DNA of 64,000 nucleotides from Prostheceraeus crozeri (Eukaryota > Platyhelminthes > Polycladida > Euryleptidae): contig CAJQUW010008996.1 in the NCBI GenBank assembly GCA_907163375.1, positions 5,001 to 69,000 on the forward strand. The letters are read 5' to 3'. Position 1 is the stretch's first letter. Every line of letters starts with the position of its first letter. Positions 45,830-56,110 of this stretch are shown here, in pieces. The translations under genes were made by a program, and so were the position numbers. Under the pieces are notes generated by a model. The model was not told where the DNA came from and searched no databases. It worked only from the letters and a program-made list of their open reading frames with translations.

Positions 45830-48800
45830 GTAAGTTAAAGATTTCCTCTCTCATCTCCCTCAAACGTGTGACTAATAGCATCTTCCTCAATTTCAGGCAT
45901 CAACTTCATCACCAACGTCCTCTCTTCTCGAGGAAAGTTTAGAGTTATTGAGTCAAGGTAGGTTGTAACACTACACTGAGGCTTGAACAGAGATGATAGA
46001 ATGATTTCTCCTTCAGGCGATGCGAGTTCCAGCTCAGAACTGTCGCGACATGGCAACGAGTGGGAATGTGCTGACTGTGGGCACATCTTCACGAGGAAAT
46101 GGGATCTCACCCGACACATCAAGCGAGGTGTTTGTCGACCTAAGCCGGCATCAATCTCCGAAGGTGGGGATGATTCTGTTAACGTCGTCTCCTTTTCTTG
46201 CGACTTGTGCGCTCAGTCTTTCGAGACACGTTTTGAACTATCTTCGCACAGACTTCAACATACACACACGAACGATACCTACACCAACGGTACCTCCTCT
46301 ATCCGACTCACTGAAGTGTCCATAAATAATTTAGTGAGGAACTACCAGATGGACTCCTCAGAAACCATTGCTAACTTTGAGGAATGGTTTCATCAAAATT
46401 CATCATTGATAGAAGCGCTCTTCAACAATTTAGACAATTTTAGGATGAAGGCGCTCATCTATCTTAAAATAAAATATGTAAAAATCGACCACCATACTGG
46501 ACAAATAATAGAGAGGTTAGAGTTTCACATACCCTACTCTCCTGCAACCGAGGTTGTAGACTATGAGTCTTGGATAAATTTTCACATCCAAGGATTAAAA
46601 TTAAATATTGATAAATTTAACGAGCGCGATAGCGGTCTCATTTTTGACGGTATTGAGTCCGCCATGATTAAAATCAGTTTATTAGGAAATCATAGTGGTC
46701 GAGGCTCCTTTAAACTTCCAAAAAATTTAAAAAACAAAACAGCAGTCATCAATGTCGATTGCGAATCGCAATGTTTTAAATATGCTGTCCTCTCCATTCT
46801 CCACTATAATGACATCAATGCGAATCGAAATCGCACATATAGCTATAGGCAGTGGGAGAATGAATTAAACTTTGATGACTGTAATAGTGACGATATGAAA
46901 ATTAAAGATATAGAAAAATTTGAAAAATTGAACAACATCAAAATAGTTCTCCATGTTTGGGAAAAAGGATTGAAGGGTGTGCGCTACAACTCGCGTCCGA
47001 GTTGTTATGAGCGTACAGTAAACCTGTTATTAGTAAAACAGGATGATAGTGAGGAATGGCACTACTGCGGTATTCCCAAAATCTCTCGCTTATACCACCA
47101 CTTAGAAAACTCTAGTAGAGAGTTATATTACTGCGACAGATGTATTCGCCACTTTAGGAGGAAAACTAAATTTGAAACTCATTATGAGTGGTGTAAGCGA
47201 GGTAAACTGCAAATGGGACGCATGCCCAAAGATAAGGAGTTTTCATATAGAGAGAATGGCGATGAACTAAGTCCTCTTCGTGTCATCTATGCTGACATCG
47301 AATGCTATATCGATGATAACATCCATCGACCAGCAGACATTTCCTGCTATGAAGTATGGCATGATCACTTTAGGAGTAGGCAAAATAAAATGCGCGTCTG
47401 GCAAGGTGAGGATTGTATTTACCAATTCCTACAATTCCTCGAACAGGCTGTAAAATTTCAACAAAAGTATGATGGTGAACTCCATCGCAGATCATTGCAT
47501 ATGACAGCAGATGATCAAGCAAAATTTGATAGCTGCAACATTTGCCCCAAATGTAGGAAAACATTTGATGATGATAAGATTAAGAAAGTGCGCGACCATG
47601 ATCACATCACTGGTAAATTTAGAAACGCACTCTGTTCAAAATGTAATTTTTCACTTAGGATGAAACGGCGTACATTACCCGTCATTTTCCATAATTTCAA
47701 AGGCTACGACAGCCATATGATAATAAAAGGAGGTTTAGGTCAAATGAAAGAGTGGAAGCTTGATGTAATAGCGCAAACGAGAGAGAAGTTTATGGCCATG
47801 ACAGCAAAAGTGCCTGTCGATAAAACTAAAGAAAATAAGACGGTCTATTTTGATATAAAATTTTTAGATTCCTACCAATTTATGACTGCATCACTGGCCT
47901 CTCTCGTGCAAAATCTAAAGTCTCTTCCACTAACACAAAATCTTAAGAAACAATACCCAAATCTAACCGATGAAGTCATCACACGGAAAGGAGTCTTTCC
48001 ATATGCATATTTTGATGCGATTAGTAAACTCGGCGAGACTTCTCTTCCGCCCATAGATAAATTTAAAAATGATTTGACCGGCGCAGAATGTAAGACCGAA
48101 GATTATGATCATGCACAAGATGCATGGATAAAATTTGACTGCCATACATTTGGTGAATATATGATTGCCTACCTTAAGTTAGATGTATTTTTGCTGGCTG
48201 ATGTATTTCAGGAGTTTCGACGAGTGGCATTAGAAGAAGATAAGTTAGATCCCGTCCACTTTGTCAGTCTGCCAGCCATGTCATTTAAGTCTGCTTTTGA
48301 AATGACTGGTGAGACCATTCATCTCTTACAAGATCCAGAGATGTATAATTTATTTGAGCGAGGAATTCGCGGTGGTCTCACATTTGTAAATAAACATAGG
48401 TTAAAATCAAAAATAGTAGGCAATGACCAGACTCATCTGAAGTATTATGACCAAAATAATTTGTATGGTAGTTCATTATCCAAACCGCTACCTCACTCTG
48501 AGTTTAGCTGGTTAGATGATAGTGATATTCAACATTTCTCCAACCCTTCTAACATACTAGCAATTCCAGATGAAGGTGATTGGGGATATTATTTTGAGAT
48601 AGATCTAATCTATCCAAATAATATTAAACATAAAACCGTAGATTTTCCACTCGCACCCGAATCAGGTGAAGTGAGTAAAGATATGTTTTCCGACTTTATG
48701 AAACAATTTCATAAAGATTTAGAATCATGTGGACAACCCGACTATAAGCCTTGTCGCAAACTTTTACTCACCCAGTATGATAAAGAAAACTATCTAGTCC

Positions 48801-49798
48801 ACTTTAGCATCTTAAAATTTTATTTAGAAATGGGCATGATTTTAAAAAGAGTTCACCGCATTATTAAATTTAGACAGAAAGCCTTCCTCAAGCCATATAT
48901 TGATAGCAACAGCCAGAAACGTGCACTAGCCCAAAATAACTTTGAAAAAGATTTTTATAAATATAAGAACAACAGTCTATTTGGTAAGACGATGGAGGAT
49001 GTTAGAAAGCGCGTAAACTACAAACTAGTTAATGATGATCAAAAGTATCACAAATTGACCTCATCACCTCTATTCATCGATAGAGACATTATCGATGAGG
49101 ACCTTATAAGTGTTAAAATGATAAAATCTGAAGTTGAGTTGTGCAAACCCATCTATATTGGTCAAGCTGTACTAGATTATTCTAAGCTTGAAATGTACCA
49201 ACTCTTTTATAAAATACTAAAACCATGTCCTCTCGTAAAAGAGGTTCGTTTGTTGGGTGGTGATACAGATAGTTTCTTCTTAGGTATTACCACTCAAAAA
49301 GATTTAAATTTCAATGAAGTAGGAAAATCTTTAGAAAGATATTTTGATACATCAAATTATCCTGCTGATCATCCAGTCTACTCCATCAAAAATAAGGCAA
49401 AACTTGGCTGCTTTAAGGTTGAGACAGCAGGGAAGGAAATAGATGAAATGATTCTCCTCCGTCCAAAAATGTACAGTATGAAATTAAAGGATAGTGATGA
49501 TAGCATTAAGCGCGCTAAAGGCATATCAAAATCCATAGTGCAAAATATGAAACATAGGAATTTCAGGAAAGCCTATAGAAATAAAAATATAACGTTTGTC
49601 AATATGACAATCTTAAAATCTAAGTCGCATGAGATCAAAACTCATACTTTTAGGAAACGGGCGCTTTCAGCATGGGAGGATAAGAGGTGCTGGTTAGAAC
49701 ACAACATATCTCTTCCACATGGACATCCTGACACAAACATACCACCACCCAAAAGAATTAAACTCACACTACCACATTCAGGAGACGTCTTAGCATAA
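45827..49798 (+). CDS. POLB: Protein-primed family B DNA polymerase with zinc fingers
   Basis: The gene appears to have a first exon with only the ATG, then short introns at 45830-45896 and 45958-46016, and a long third exon. The total is about 1,281 residues. Near the N-terminus are two C2H2/C2HC zinc fingers (CADCGHIFTRKWDLTRHIK and FSCDLCAQSFETRFELSSH). A Polinton-specific domain follows, ending in LPKNLKNKTAVINVD. An endonuclease VII-like zinc module (CNICPKC, VRDHDHITGKFRNALCSKCN) leads into HNFKGYDSHMI. Exonuclease residues are seen in VIYADIECYID. Polymerase motifs are YYDQNNLYGS (A), NNSLFGKTMEDVRKR (B) and GGDTDSFFLG (C). It would replicate the linear element from a terminal protein. 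The long frame is open. Confidence 0.93.
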
Positions 49799-50103
49799 TC
49801 ATCCTTAACTTAGTATTTTGATGTTGATTTCTGTAGATAAACATTGTTGTTTTATGTATCGCATGAGATTGTTTTTTCCTTGTGAATATGTGTCCACATC
49901 TGTACATTCCCCATGTGATGACTTTTCCACTGAAAGACATTTTTCCTATCCCTGTATATTTCCACCCTTCACGAAGTAAAAAGACTTTTTTTATATAACA
50001 ATGTTTATTGAAGTGCGCTCATGTATATATTTTCAGTGGATGTTGTATAAAGTCTATTGCTTCACATTCATGTACATATTTCAATAAACATATCACAATG
50101 ACT
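49799..50103. terminator. Convergent poly(A) region between POLB and the leftward genes
   Basis: The stretch holds no gene. An AATAAA on the plus strand lies at about 50082-50088 for the polymerase transcript, and on the minus strand at about 50003-50009 for the leftward transcript. The two 3' UTRs would overlap by about 80 bases. Confidence 0.6.
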
Positions 50104-51654
50104 TCACTTTGTTTTCCGAAACACTAACGTTATGAGGGATTTAGTATCTTTCACATGGATGCACTCTTGTAAACCATTGGTAATTTTGATAGCAATAGAG
50201 GGTATAGTTTGTTTGACGACGGGATGATAGAAAATAGATTCAAACATCTTCTCGACTATTCCATATGAAGCGTCTTTATCATGAATGAAATCACGTAAAA
50301 TGTATTCTTTTCTCTCACCAACAGAAATAGGTAGAATCAAATCACTTTGAATGTAAAGGTGCTGTTCATGTTTATCAAGTGTCATTGGTGTTTCTATACC
50401 AATCGTATGCGCAGCAGCAAACACTGTTTGTAGCATTGAAAAACCAAAGAGTTTTTTCAAATTTTTACTCAATTGACATTGAATGTCATCACCCAGTTTC
50501 AGAACAACGCGTTGATTTTCAATTGAAAACGAAATGTGGTGTGTCCTTACATCATATTTACTTTTCATCACATGCTTCAACTTCTGTTGTATATAAGGAT
50601 TTACTACATGAATGAAGCTTTCAACTGTATGATATAGACGCGGCATTATATTGATAGCAACTTTAGATTCTTCATAAGACTGGTAAATTTTCTTGATGCG
50701 ATCGCCATAGATGTCCACCCACCATTCATCATTAACTGAATCAGCTTTAGTGTGATATTCATGAGAAGCATACACCACACCGCTTCCAATAATAGGTGTA
50801 TAATGTCTTACAAAATGATGCAAGGTTGGAGAGAAATAAACTGTAAGTTTGTCATTATATTTCTGAATAACCAACTTATTTTTGTCCGCCATAATTTTTT
50901 CTCCATACTTCTTACCCACAGTCTCATTCCATCGTTTTACTAACTCAATAAGTGATAAAGGTTGAACACCACGCTTTTTCAAAATGATGCGTTCTTCGCA
51001 TTCTACAACATCTTCATCAAATATTTTAAATCTATAATGAAATTTGTTGATTCGATTTGAATAAACTTTTCTAACATTTGCAGTAGCAATTGACGTTAGA
51101 TGTAGTCCATAACCAAAACCAAGATGCGGATAGAATTCACTATCCAACCTCAGCGTAAGACTTTTAGTAAAAGAATGAAAGCGGAGGAACTGTCTCCCAC
51201 TCCAATGATAGATAGTAAACTCATAAGCTTTCTGATTTTTATTCTTCATGATAGAAGTATTACCACTGTTGAATGCCTTAATAATTTTCTCATTCCCAAA
51301 TGGCTCATAAGAATCTGATTTTATCTGAATCCATTCATAGTTCCATTTTCCATCTGATGTTAAATTGTATGGGAACTGGAATGCATTATTCATCGTTATT
51401 CCATCATGGGTGCGAGGAGTCAATATCATTTCTTCCAAATCATTCACATTCTGAATATTGCTATCATAGCAAATACTAGAAACGCCAACCTCCCATTCAC
51501 CTTCTAAATGCAGTGGCCGATTTAATTCTACTCGATAGTCTGATGGTTTATTTTTGGGAAATTTATTCATAGAAGCATTACTGGGCAAGTAGATTAGAAA
51601 CGAGTCCTTATTTTCACTTTCCATATTATTCACATTGGAAAAATATAATAGCAT
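50104..51654 (-). CDS. Polinton structural-type protein, LPSN/EWEVG family, copy 1
   Basis: The 516-residue product opens with FLIYLPSNASMNKFPKNKPS, then HLEGEWEVGVSSI. This N-terminal phrase (Leu-Pro-Ser-Asn, later Glu-Gly-Glu-Trp-Glu-Val-Gly) recurs in many animal Polintons and related viruses in proteins of uncharacterised, probably virion or surface, function. The rest is beta-rich with no transmembrane segment. It is the last gene of the leftward pair, 9 bp after its paralogue at 51664-53061, with which it shares the same N-terminal layout and the later bulky Trp/Tyr pattern. The start could also be the Met ten residues in. The frame is open. The role as capsid-associated fibre or minor coat is an inference. 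Confidence 0.75.
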   Translation of the reverse strand: MLLYFSNVNNMESENKDSFLIYLPSNASMNKFPKNKPSDYRVELNRPLHLEGEWEVGVSSICYDSNIQNVNDLEEMILTPRTHDGITMNNAFQFPYNLTSDGKWNYEWIQIKSDSYEPFGNEKIIKAFNSGNTSIMKNKNQKAYEFTIYHWSGRQFLRFHSFTKSLTLRLDSEFYPHLGFGYGLHLTSIATANVRKVYSNRINKFHYRFKIFDEDVVECEERIILKKRGVQPLSLIELVKRWNETVGKKYGEKIMADKNKLVIQKYNDKLTVYFSPTLHHFVRHYTPIIGSGVVYASHEYHTKADSVNDEWWVDIYGDRIKKIYQSYEESKVAINIMPRLYHTVESFIHVVNPYIQQKLKHVMKSKYDVRTHHISFSIENQRVVLKLGDDIQCQLSKNLKKLFGFSMLQTVFAAAHTIGIETPMTLDKHEQHLYIQSDLILPISVGERKEYILRDFIHDKDASYGIVEKMFESIFYHPVVKQTIPSIAIKITNGLQECIHVKDTKSLITLVFRKTK

Positions 51655-51663
51655 ACTTTTGCA

Positions 51664-53061
51664 TTAACTCTTCATTCGGAAATGGAGTGTAATACTTGTC
51701 ACAGCATCTTTATGAAAAGGAATCAACGCACCAGCATCATCATAAATGGCAATATCAATTTGTGGGATGTAGTTTGATTTCAGCTTTGTATAATGCACTT
51801 TCTTGAAAGTATGCTCAGATAAAATACTGCAGCTTTTTGGCTGGTATGGTATCATTGCTAGCAATGGAGCTTCAACATCTCCCACACGTACATCTTCACC
51901 AATATTGGAATATATCTGAAAATAGTTAATACGAAGCGATAGCGACATGTCTGCGCTAGCTTTGGTTACAGTACCACTTTTAAAGATATTTTGATCAAAA
52001 CCCAAAATGTCCATTAGAGTTTTATCCATAATTAGTTCAATACCTTTTCCACTTATAGTGAGAGACAAAGTACCTTCTTTTTCAGAAAATGAAATATGTT
52101 GCTCATTAATCACTTCATTTAAATAATCTACAACCAATTTAACCGAAGTAATAATGCGAGGCATCAACACTCTTGTTTCATGTAAGAAACCACCAAAAGG
52201 CTCTACACACTTTCTGTATAAAGATACGGCCCATTCTGTATCAAATTGATTTGGCCTTTCACATGGTAAATGTTGCATATCAGATTTTCCATGAACAGCT
52301 GCAGAACGATGTCGTAAGAACTGATGAAAATCTTTTGAACAAACTAATACTAGATCATCATCATTTAATTTGCTTATTGCAATATGATTAGATGATTTGA
52401 TATAAGTCAATGTTGCCACTTGTTTACCATCAACTCGAAGGAGATAATTAAATTTCTTCAATAATGTTTCAGGAGTCATGTTTGTCTTTCTTGGCTTAAT
52501 CACAATCTTCTTCACCAACGCCTTCTCATTTCTTGGAATAAGATCTACATAATAAGCTTCCTCTCGATATATTAACTGTTTATGACCACTTATGTGGTAA
52601 TTAACGTTAAAATTATCATAGCTTGTTAAGGCGCTAGCGAGGTAGCCTAAATCATTTCTTAAACTTGCACTTAAACCAACAATCCAATCTTTCTCAACTA
52701 CATGATGTACATAATTATAATCATCATTGTGCGGAGTAAATTGGACAATATGTTTACTCGCTTTATTCAAGAAATCATATATAAACTTTTTACATGATAA
52801 GAGATCTTTCTTTGACCACTGTGGAATGTATACTCGGCACCCCTTTTCACATTGATAAGCAGCTGTACGCCTCATATTAATAGTCATCACCTCATGATCA
52901 AAAGTATAGACACAGTTGCTATAAACAAGTTGAGTGACACCCACTTCCCAATTTCCATTTAGCTGTTGTACATGATCAATGGGAGTAGAAAAGAGTGCAG
53001 CTCGATTACTAGTAAATCTCTTTGTAGCCGCATTGCTACGCAAAATATGATAAAACGACAT
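51664..53061 (-). CDS. Polinton structural-type protein, LPSN/EWEVG family, copy 2
   Basis: The start at 53061 gives MSFYHILRSNAATKRF and 465 residues. The region ALFSTPIDHVQQLNGNWEVG aligns with the EWEVG phrase of the downstream gene, so the two are paralogues that have diverged strongly. The C-terminal half has HFRMKS as its end, where the paralogue ends FRKTK after a similar strand. No membrane segment is seen. Its start codon is only about 35 bp from the divergent start of the PC4-like gene at 53097, so the two share a very short promoter region (ttttatattg is the only TATA-like word). Confidence 0.7.
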   Translation of the reverse strand: MSFYHILRSNAATKRFTSNRAALFSTPIDHVQQLNGNWEVGVTQLVYSNCVYTFDHEVMTINMRRTAAYQCEKGCRVYIPQWSKKDLLSCKKFIYDFLNKASKHIVQFTPHNDDYNYVHHVVEKDWIVGLSASLRNDLGYLASALTSYDNFNVNYHISGHKQLIYREEAYYVDLIPRNEKALVKKIVIKPRKTNMTPETLLKKFNYLLRVDGKQVATLTYIKSSNHIAISKLNDDDLVLVCSKDFHQFLRHRSAAVHGKSDMQHLPCERPNQFDTEWAVSLYRKCVEPFGGFLHETRVLMPRIITSVKLVVDYLNEVINEQHISFSEKEGTLSLTISGKGIELIMDKTLMDILGFDQNIFKSGTVTKASADMSLSLRINYFQIYSNIGEDVRVGDVEAPLLAMIPYQPKSCSILSEHTFKKVHYTKLKSNYIPQIDIAIYDDAGALIPFHKDAVTSITLHFRMKS

Positions 53062-53096
53062 TTTTATATTGCTAATCTGCAACTTTGCATAACATC

Positions 53097-53453
53097 ATGA
53101 AGACTTGGATTTTGGACTCTCTACAATATATCAGAGTTGATCGTGATGGAAACGTACATTTCAAAAATTCTCATGGTCATATTTCAAGAGGAATTACATT
53201 AACATGGCGACAATTTGTCAACCTCAATGATATCATGAGGGATTTGGAATATTTTGAAACATTAAGATTCATCTCCTTGGGTGATCAAGTTTGGCTTCAA
53301 CATTACAGAAATGAAATTCAAATCTACCATTCTCATTCCGCAAACTGTTTCTCATTTCGCAAATACAATTGGGAGAAGTATAGAAGATATATACATCGCT
53401 CCATCATGACATTTATTCGTCGTGAGTTCATCGCCCTACTATGCAAATCTTAA
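53097..53453 (+). CDS. Small Polinton protein with two PC4-like units
   Basis: The ATG at 53097 gives 118 residues. The first half (LQYIRVDRDGNVHFKNSHG, then GITLTWRQFVNLNDIM) and the second half (FISLGDQVWLQHYRNEIQIY, then CFSFRKYNWEKYRRYIHRSI) have the same plan: short beta strands followed by a Gly/Ser-aromatic phrase and a helix with W or F and L. This matches the plan of the PC4/Sub1 single-stranded-DNA-binding domain, whose hallmark is a KGISLxxEQWxxL helix. The similarity is by eye and moderate. PC4 proteins act as transcription cofactors and ssDNA binders. The gene is followed by a diverged duplicate and by the TBP-like region, all on the plus strand. Confidence 0.55.
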   Translation: MKTWILDSLQYIRVDRDGNVHFKNSHGHISRGITLTWRQFVNLNDIMRDLEYFETLRFISLGDQVWLQHYRNEIQIYHSHSANCFSFRKYNWEKYRRYIHRSIMTFIRREFIALLCKS

Positions 53454-53475
53454 TCAGACATGACTACCACACATC

Positions 53476-53796
53476 ATGAGTTGGAAATTAGATTCCCTAC
53501 AACGTATTGAAACGGATCATGATCGAAACGTCTATTTCAAAGATTCAACTGGAAATGTGAGAAGAGAGTTTCTTTATCTTATCGTCATTTTCAATCTCTA
53601 CATCATATCATGAAGGACTTGAAATACTTCTATATGAAAAGACATTCACGTATTGGAAATCGCATCTGGCTGCGCGTCAACAATCGGCGAATTCAACTCT
53701 ATCATTCCCAACTTCATACTAACTTCACATTTCATCAAGGTAGTTGGGAAAAGTATAAAAGGAAGGTACATCGCTCAATTTACTCATTCTTTCATC
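53476..53796 (+). pseudogene. Diverged duplicate of the PC4-like gene
   Basis: The start MSWKLDSLQRIETDHDRNVY parallels the upstream gene's MKTWILDSLQYIRVDRDGNV. Further on, RIGNRIWLRVNNRRIQLYHS and FTFHQGSWEKYKRKVHRSIY parallel its second half. The two genes therefore form a tandem duplicate, spaced about 380 bp. This copy looks broken and does not read as a single frame. It ends directly before the TBP-like region. Confidence 0.55.
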
Positions 53797-54343
53797 ATGA
53801 AGCGCCATCGCTACACCATCGTCAACATTCTCCGTCGCTTCAGACTCTACACCAAAATCGATCTCACAACATTACACCAAACACCTTCCAAACAGCAAGT
53901 ATTACCCGGGCCGTCCTCAAATGTTAGTGGTGAAGATGAACAATTCACGAAATCTTCAACTCTTCCCAAATGGGACTGTACAGATTCTCGGCGCCCTTTC
54001 TCATTCATCGGCGCAGTCAATGCGCTTAGAGCTACAAAGACTACTACGTCGGATATGGAAGAGGGAGAGGTGTGTGATGTCGAATCTGACTGTGGACAAT
54101 ATGGTGATCTCTACTCAATTGAGTGACAGTCTATCATTTTTGAAGATTCGTACCAGCAGTTACAGTTTGTGTTATGAACCCGAACTTTTTCCTGCAGCTC
54201 TCATTAGTTGTTGGTTACCTGTGCATGTGGCAATCTTTCATAATAGTAAAGTGATCATTACTGGACTAAAATCTCATGTACAAGCAAATATGATCCTAGA
54301 CTATCTCATTGAGTATGTACGTACCCAGCGGATTGTAAAATAA
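53797..54343 (+). pseudogene. TATA-binding-protein-like region of the Polinton
   Basis: Two half-repeats of the TBP saddle fold can be recognised. The first shows HRYTIVNILRRFRLYTKIDL near its start and NLQLFPNGTVQILGALS near its end. The second shows LTVDNMVISTQLSDSLSFL, then YEPELFPAALISCW, VAIFHNSKVIITGLKS and a final helix. In TBP each repeat has a strand with IVNIV, a YxPExFP phrase, a strand ending in IFxSGKVVxTGAK and a helix. The correspondence of order and spacing is good in both repeats. The region does not read as one open frame here, so it looks broken; 53921-54343 is the longest open part. A functional copy would bind TATA promoters. It ends just before convergent poly(A) signals. 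Confidence 0.65.
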
Positions 54344-54385
54344 AAAACAATTTTTCCAACATGATGTTTTTATTTCAAATCATGA
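54341..54385. terminator. Convergent poly(A) signals
   Basis: AATAAA occurs on the plus strand at about 54342-54347, directly at the end of the TBP-like frame, and on the minus strand (inverse of tttatttc) at about 54368-54374 for the leftward capsid block. The two transcripts converge within about 40 bp. Confidence 0.6.
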
Positions 54386-54831
54386 TAGAACTTACAAATC
54401 ATTTTTTCATTAGAGGATGGATTACATGAAAAGTTTTGAATAATAGATGCAAATCGAGATACATGTAAACGTTTTAAGATGAAGTACAGTACAAAAGCAC
54501 CACACGTTGATGAAAGTGGATGTTGTAGTATGCGTTCATTTCGCTGATATTGACGCGTATGTTTTCTCAACCACTGCTGTGTTGGTATATTTGGAGGTTG
54601 AGCAAGAGAGTCAAATAGTTCACCACGTCGGTCTTCTCCAATAAAGATCGCTTTCCAATGCTCACCGCCTAAATTCTGTGAATGAGTGTTTAGCACAATA
54701 AAGATGGGATAGTGATTTACTGCAGGTGGTAAGGTATCGAGTGAATAGACATTATCGAAAGCTTTCAACGTCGCTTCGTCTGCATTACGCTGCACTTTAG
54801 TCTTAATATCGTCAGCAGTCAACCAACTCAT
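54370..54831 (-). CDS. PRO: Adenovirus-type maturation protease
   Basis: The 153-residue protein has the layout of the C5/adenain and Ulp1-like cysteine proteases. The catalytic His is in GGEHWKAIFI. The acidic residue is near GELFDSLAQPP, the Gln-containing segment precedes the end (RNERILQHPLSST), and the nucleophile Cys is in SSTCGAFVLYFILKR. In adenoviruses and Polintons it cleaves precursor virion proteins, often at Gly-Gly-type sites. The start ATG overlaps the capsid gene's stop codon as TAATG (54829-54833), typical of tight packing in this block. The frame is open. Confidence 0.88.
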   Translation of the reverse strand: MSWLTADDIKTKVQRNADEATLKAFDNVYSLDTLPPAVNHYPIFIVLNTHSQNLGGEHWKAIFIGEDRRGELFDSLAQPPNIPTQQWLRKHTRQYQRNERILQHPLSSTCGAFVLYFILKRLHVSRFASIIQNFSCNPSSNEKMICKFYHDLK

Positions 54832-56108
54832 TAACGATTATACTGAAGAATCACGTCACGATACTTTGTAATTTCAATATTTGAATCGAAGACTGCATAA
54901 ATTAATACATTGATCGTCTCAGGTAGTGTTCTTTTGAATGTCAAATCCAAACGAATGTTATGAGGCACGTTCGCTTGACGATAGGGTGCACTAATATCGC
55001 TGTCAGCAGTCAAATCAAATGCATAAATAGTATATCCACTCTTAAACTCTTTCATAGTCAGTCCGTTGGTGTCATCCGTATTGTAAAAGCCAAAAACATC
55101 CATAAAATCAACATAACTGCGCATAAATTGATCCGAAGCAAAATCTGGTTTGTAGGGTGGACCAGGATGACTCACACCATTTACACGTAAAGCAATTTCA
55201 CTTAACTGATTGTGTTTAAAATTGAAAGGATTCTTCTTTATATTACCATTAAATGCATCATTTTCAACCATTGCCACCATGAGGAGCTTCGGTGCTTCCG
55301 ATGGAAAGAGGCCATCTTTCATGAAACTATTTTGATCTTTCGGAATTGTAAAGGTGAGAAGCTTTGTATGCTGAACGGGGTAAATGGCATTTTGGCGGTT
55401 AAGGCCTTCAGCATGCCCTCTAATGACACTTGGATTCGGTACTACTCGACGAATGTAAAGTGCAATATCTTCCACATGAATTCTAAAATTGTCAACTTTA
55501 GCAAATGCATTCAGCGCAAATTCAGGCTTATTCAATGTCAGCTTGAGTCGCATGCTGGTATGACAGAGTAAAAACTTTGACTGTCTAAAGAAGTCTAAAT
55601 TCAGCGGACCATATATCTGAAATACTCTACTATCTTTAATCATAGCAGATCGCTTTACAAAGCCACTGTTTGTTTCAACATCAAATTTTCCTGCTTCATC
55701 TCTGTACCATCCCATGGCTTCCATATGACTTTTTTGTGCTGCTGGATGAAACTGTGATACATGATTGAAATATGATTTATAGGGATAATCTCTTTGACCA
55801 CCTTCCACTTGCTGCTCTCCAATCGTTAGAGAAACATCACGAAGTAATGTAGTCAATGGTAAATTGTTCAGTCCAACTTTATGTGCATCGTCAATAGCAG
55901 TTCCATCTGCTTGCTGAATTCTAAACCTCAAATCAAGCATCGCATAACTCAAATCTATGTAGTCATCACTACCACCAGGAATAACAAATTCAATGGGGCC
56001 AGCATTCTCAGCTGTTCGAGGATGATAATCTACAATACTTGAACTAAGAATATCTGTCTGTATGGCTTGTTGATCGAACAAACAAAAACCGGAAGTTTTA
56101 CACTCCAT
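54831..56108 (-). CDS. MCP: Major capsid protein, double jelly roll
   Basis: The 425-residue protein matches the Polinton major capsid protein by length and phrases: IVDYHPRTAENAGPIEFVIP, DDYIDLSYAMLDLRFRIQ, LLRDVSLTIGEQQVEGGQRD, PYKSYFNHV, and near the end NIRLDLTFKRTLPETINVLI and YAVFDSNIEITKYRDV. These are the strands and loops of the two jelly-roll domains, with the conserved N-terminal region and the linker seen across Polintons and adintoviruses. It would form trimeric hexons of an icosahedral shell. It lies between the basic virion protein and the protease. The frame is open. Confidence 0.92.
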   Translation of the reverse strand: MECKTSGFCLFDQQAIQTDILSSSIVDYHPRTAENAGPIEFVIPGGSDDYIDLSYAMLDLRFRIQQADGTAIDDAHKVGLNNLPLTTLLRDVSLTIGEQQVEGGQRDYPYKSYFNHVSQFHPAAQKSHMEAMGWYRDEAGKFDVETNSGFVKRSAMIKDSRVFQIYGPLNLDFFRQSKFLLCHTSMRLKLTLNKPEFALNAFAKVDNFRIHVEDIALYIRRVVPNPSVIRGHAEGLNRQNAIYPVQHTKLLTFTIPKDQNSFMKDGLFPSEAPKLLMVAMVENDAFNGNIKKNPFNFKHNQLSEIALRVNGVSHPGPPYKPDFASDQFMRSYVDFMDVFGFYNTDDTNGLTMKEFKSGYTIYAFDLTADSDISAPYRQANVPHNIRLDLTFKRTLPETINVLIYAVFDSNIEITKYRDVILQYNR

Positions 56109-56110
56109 GA

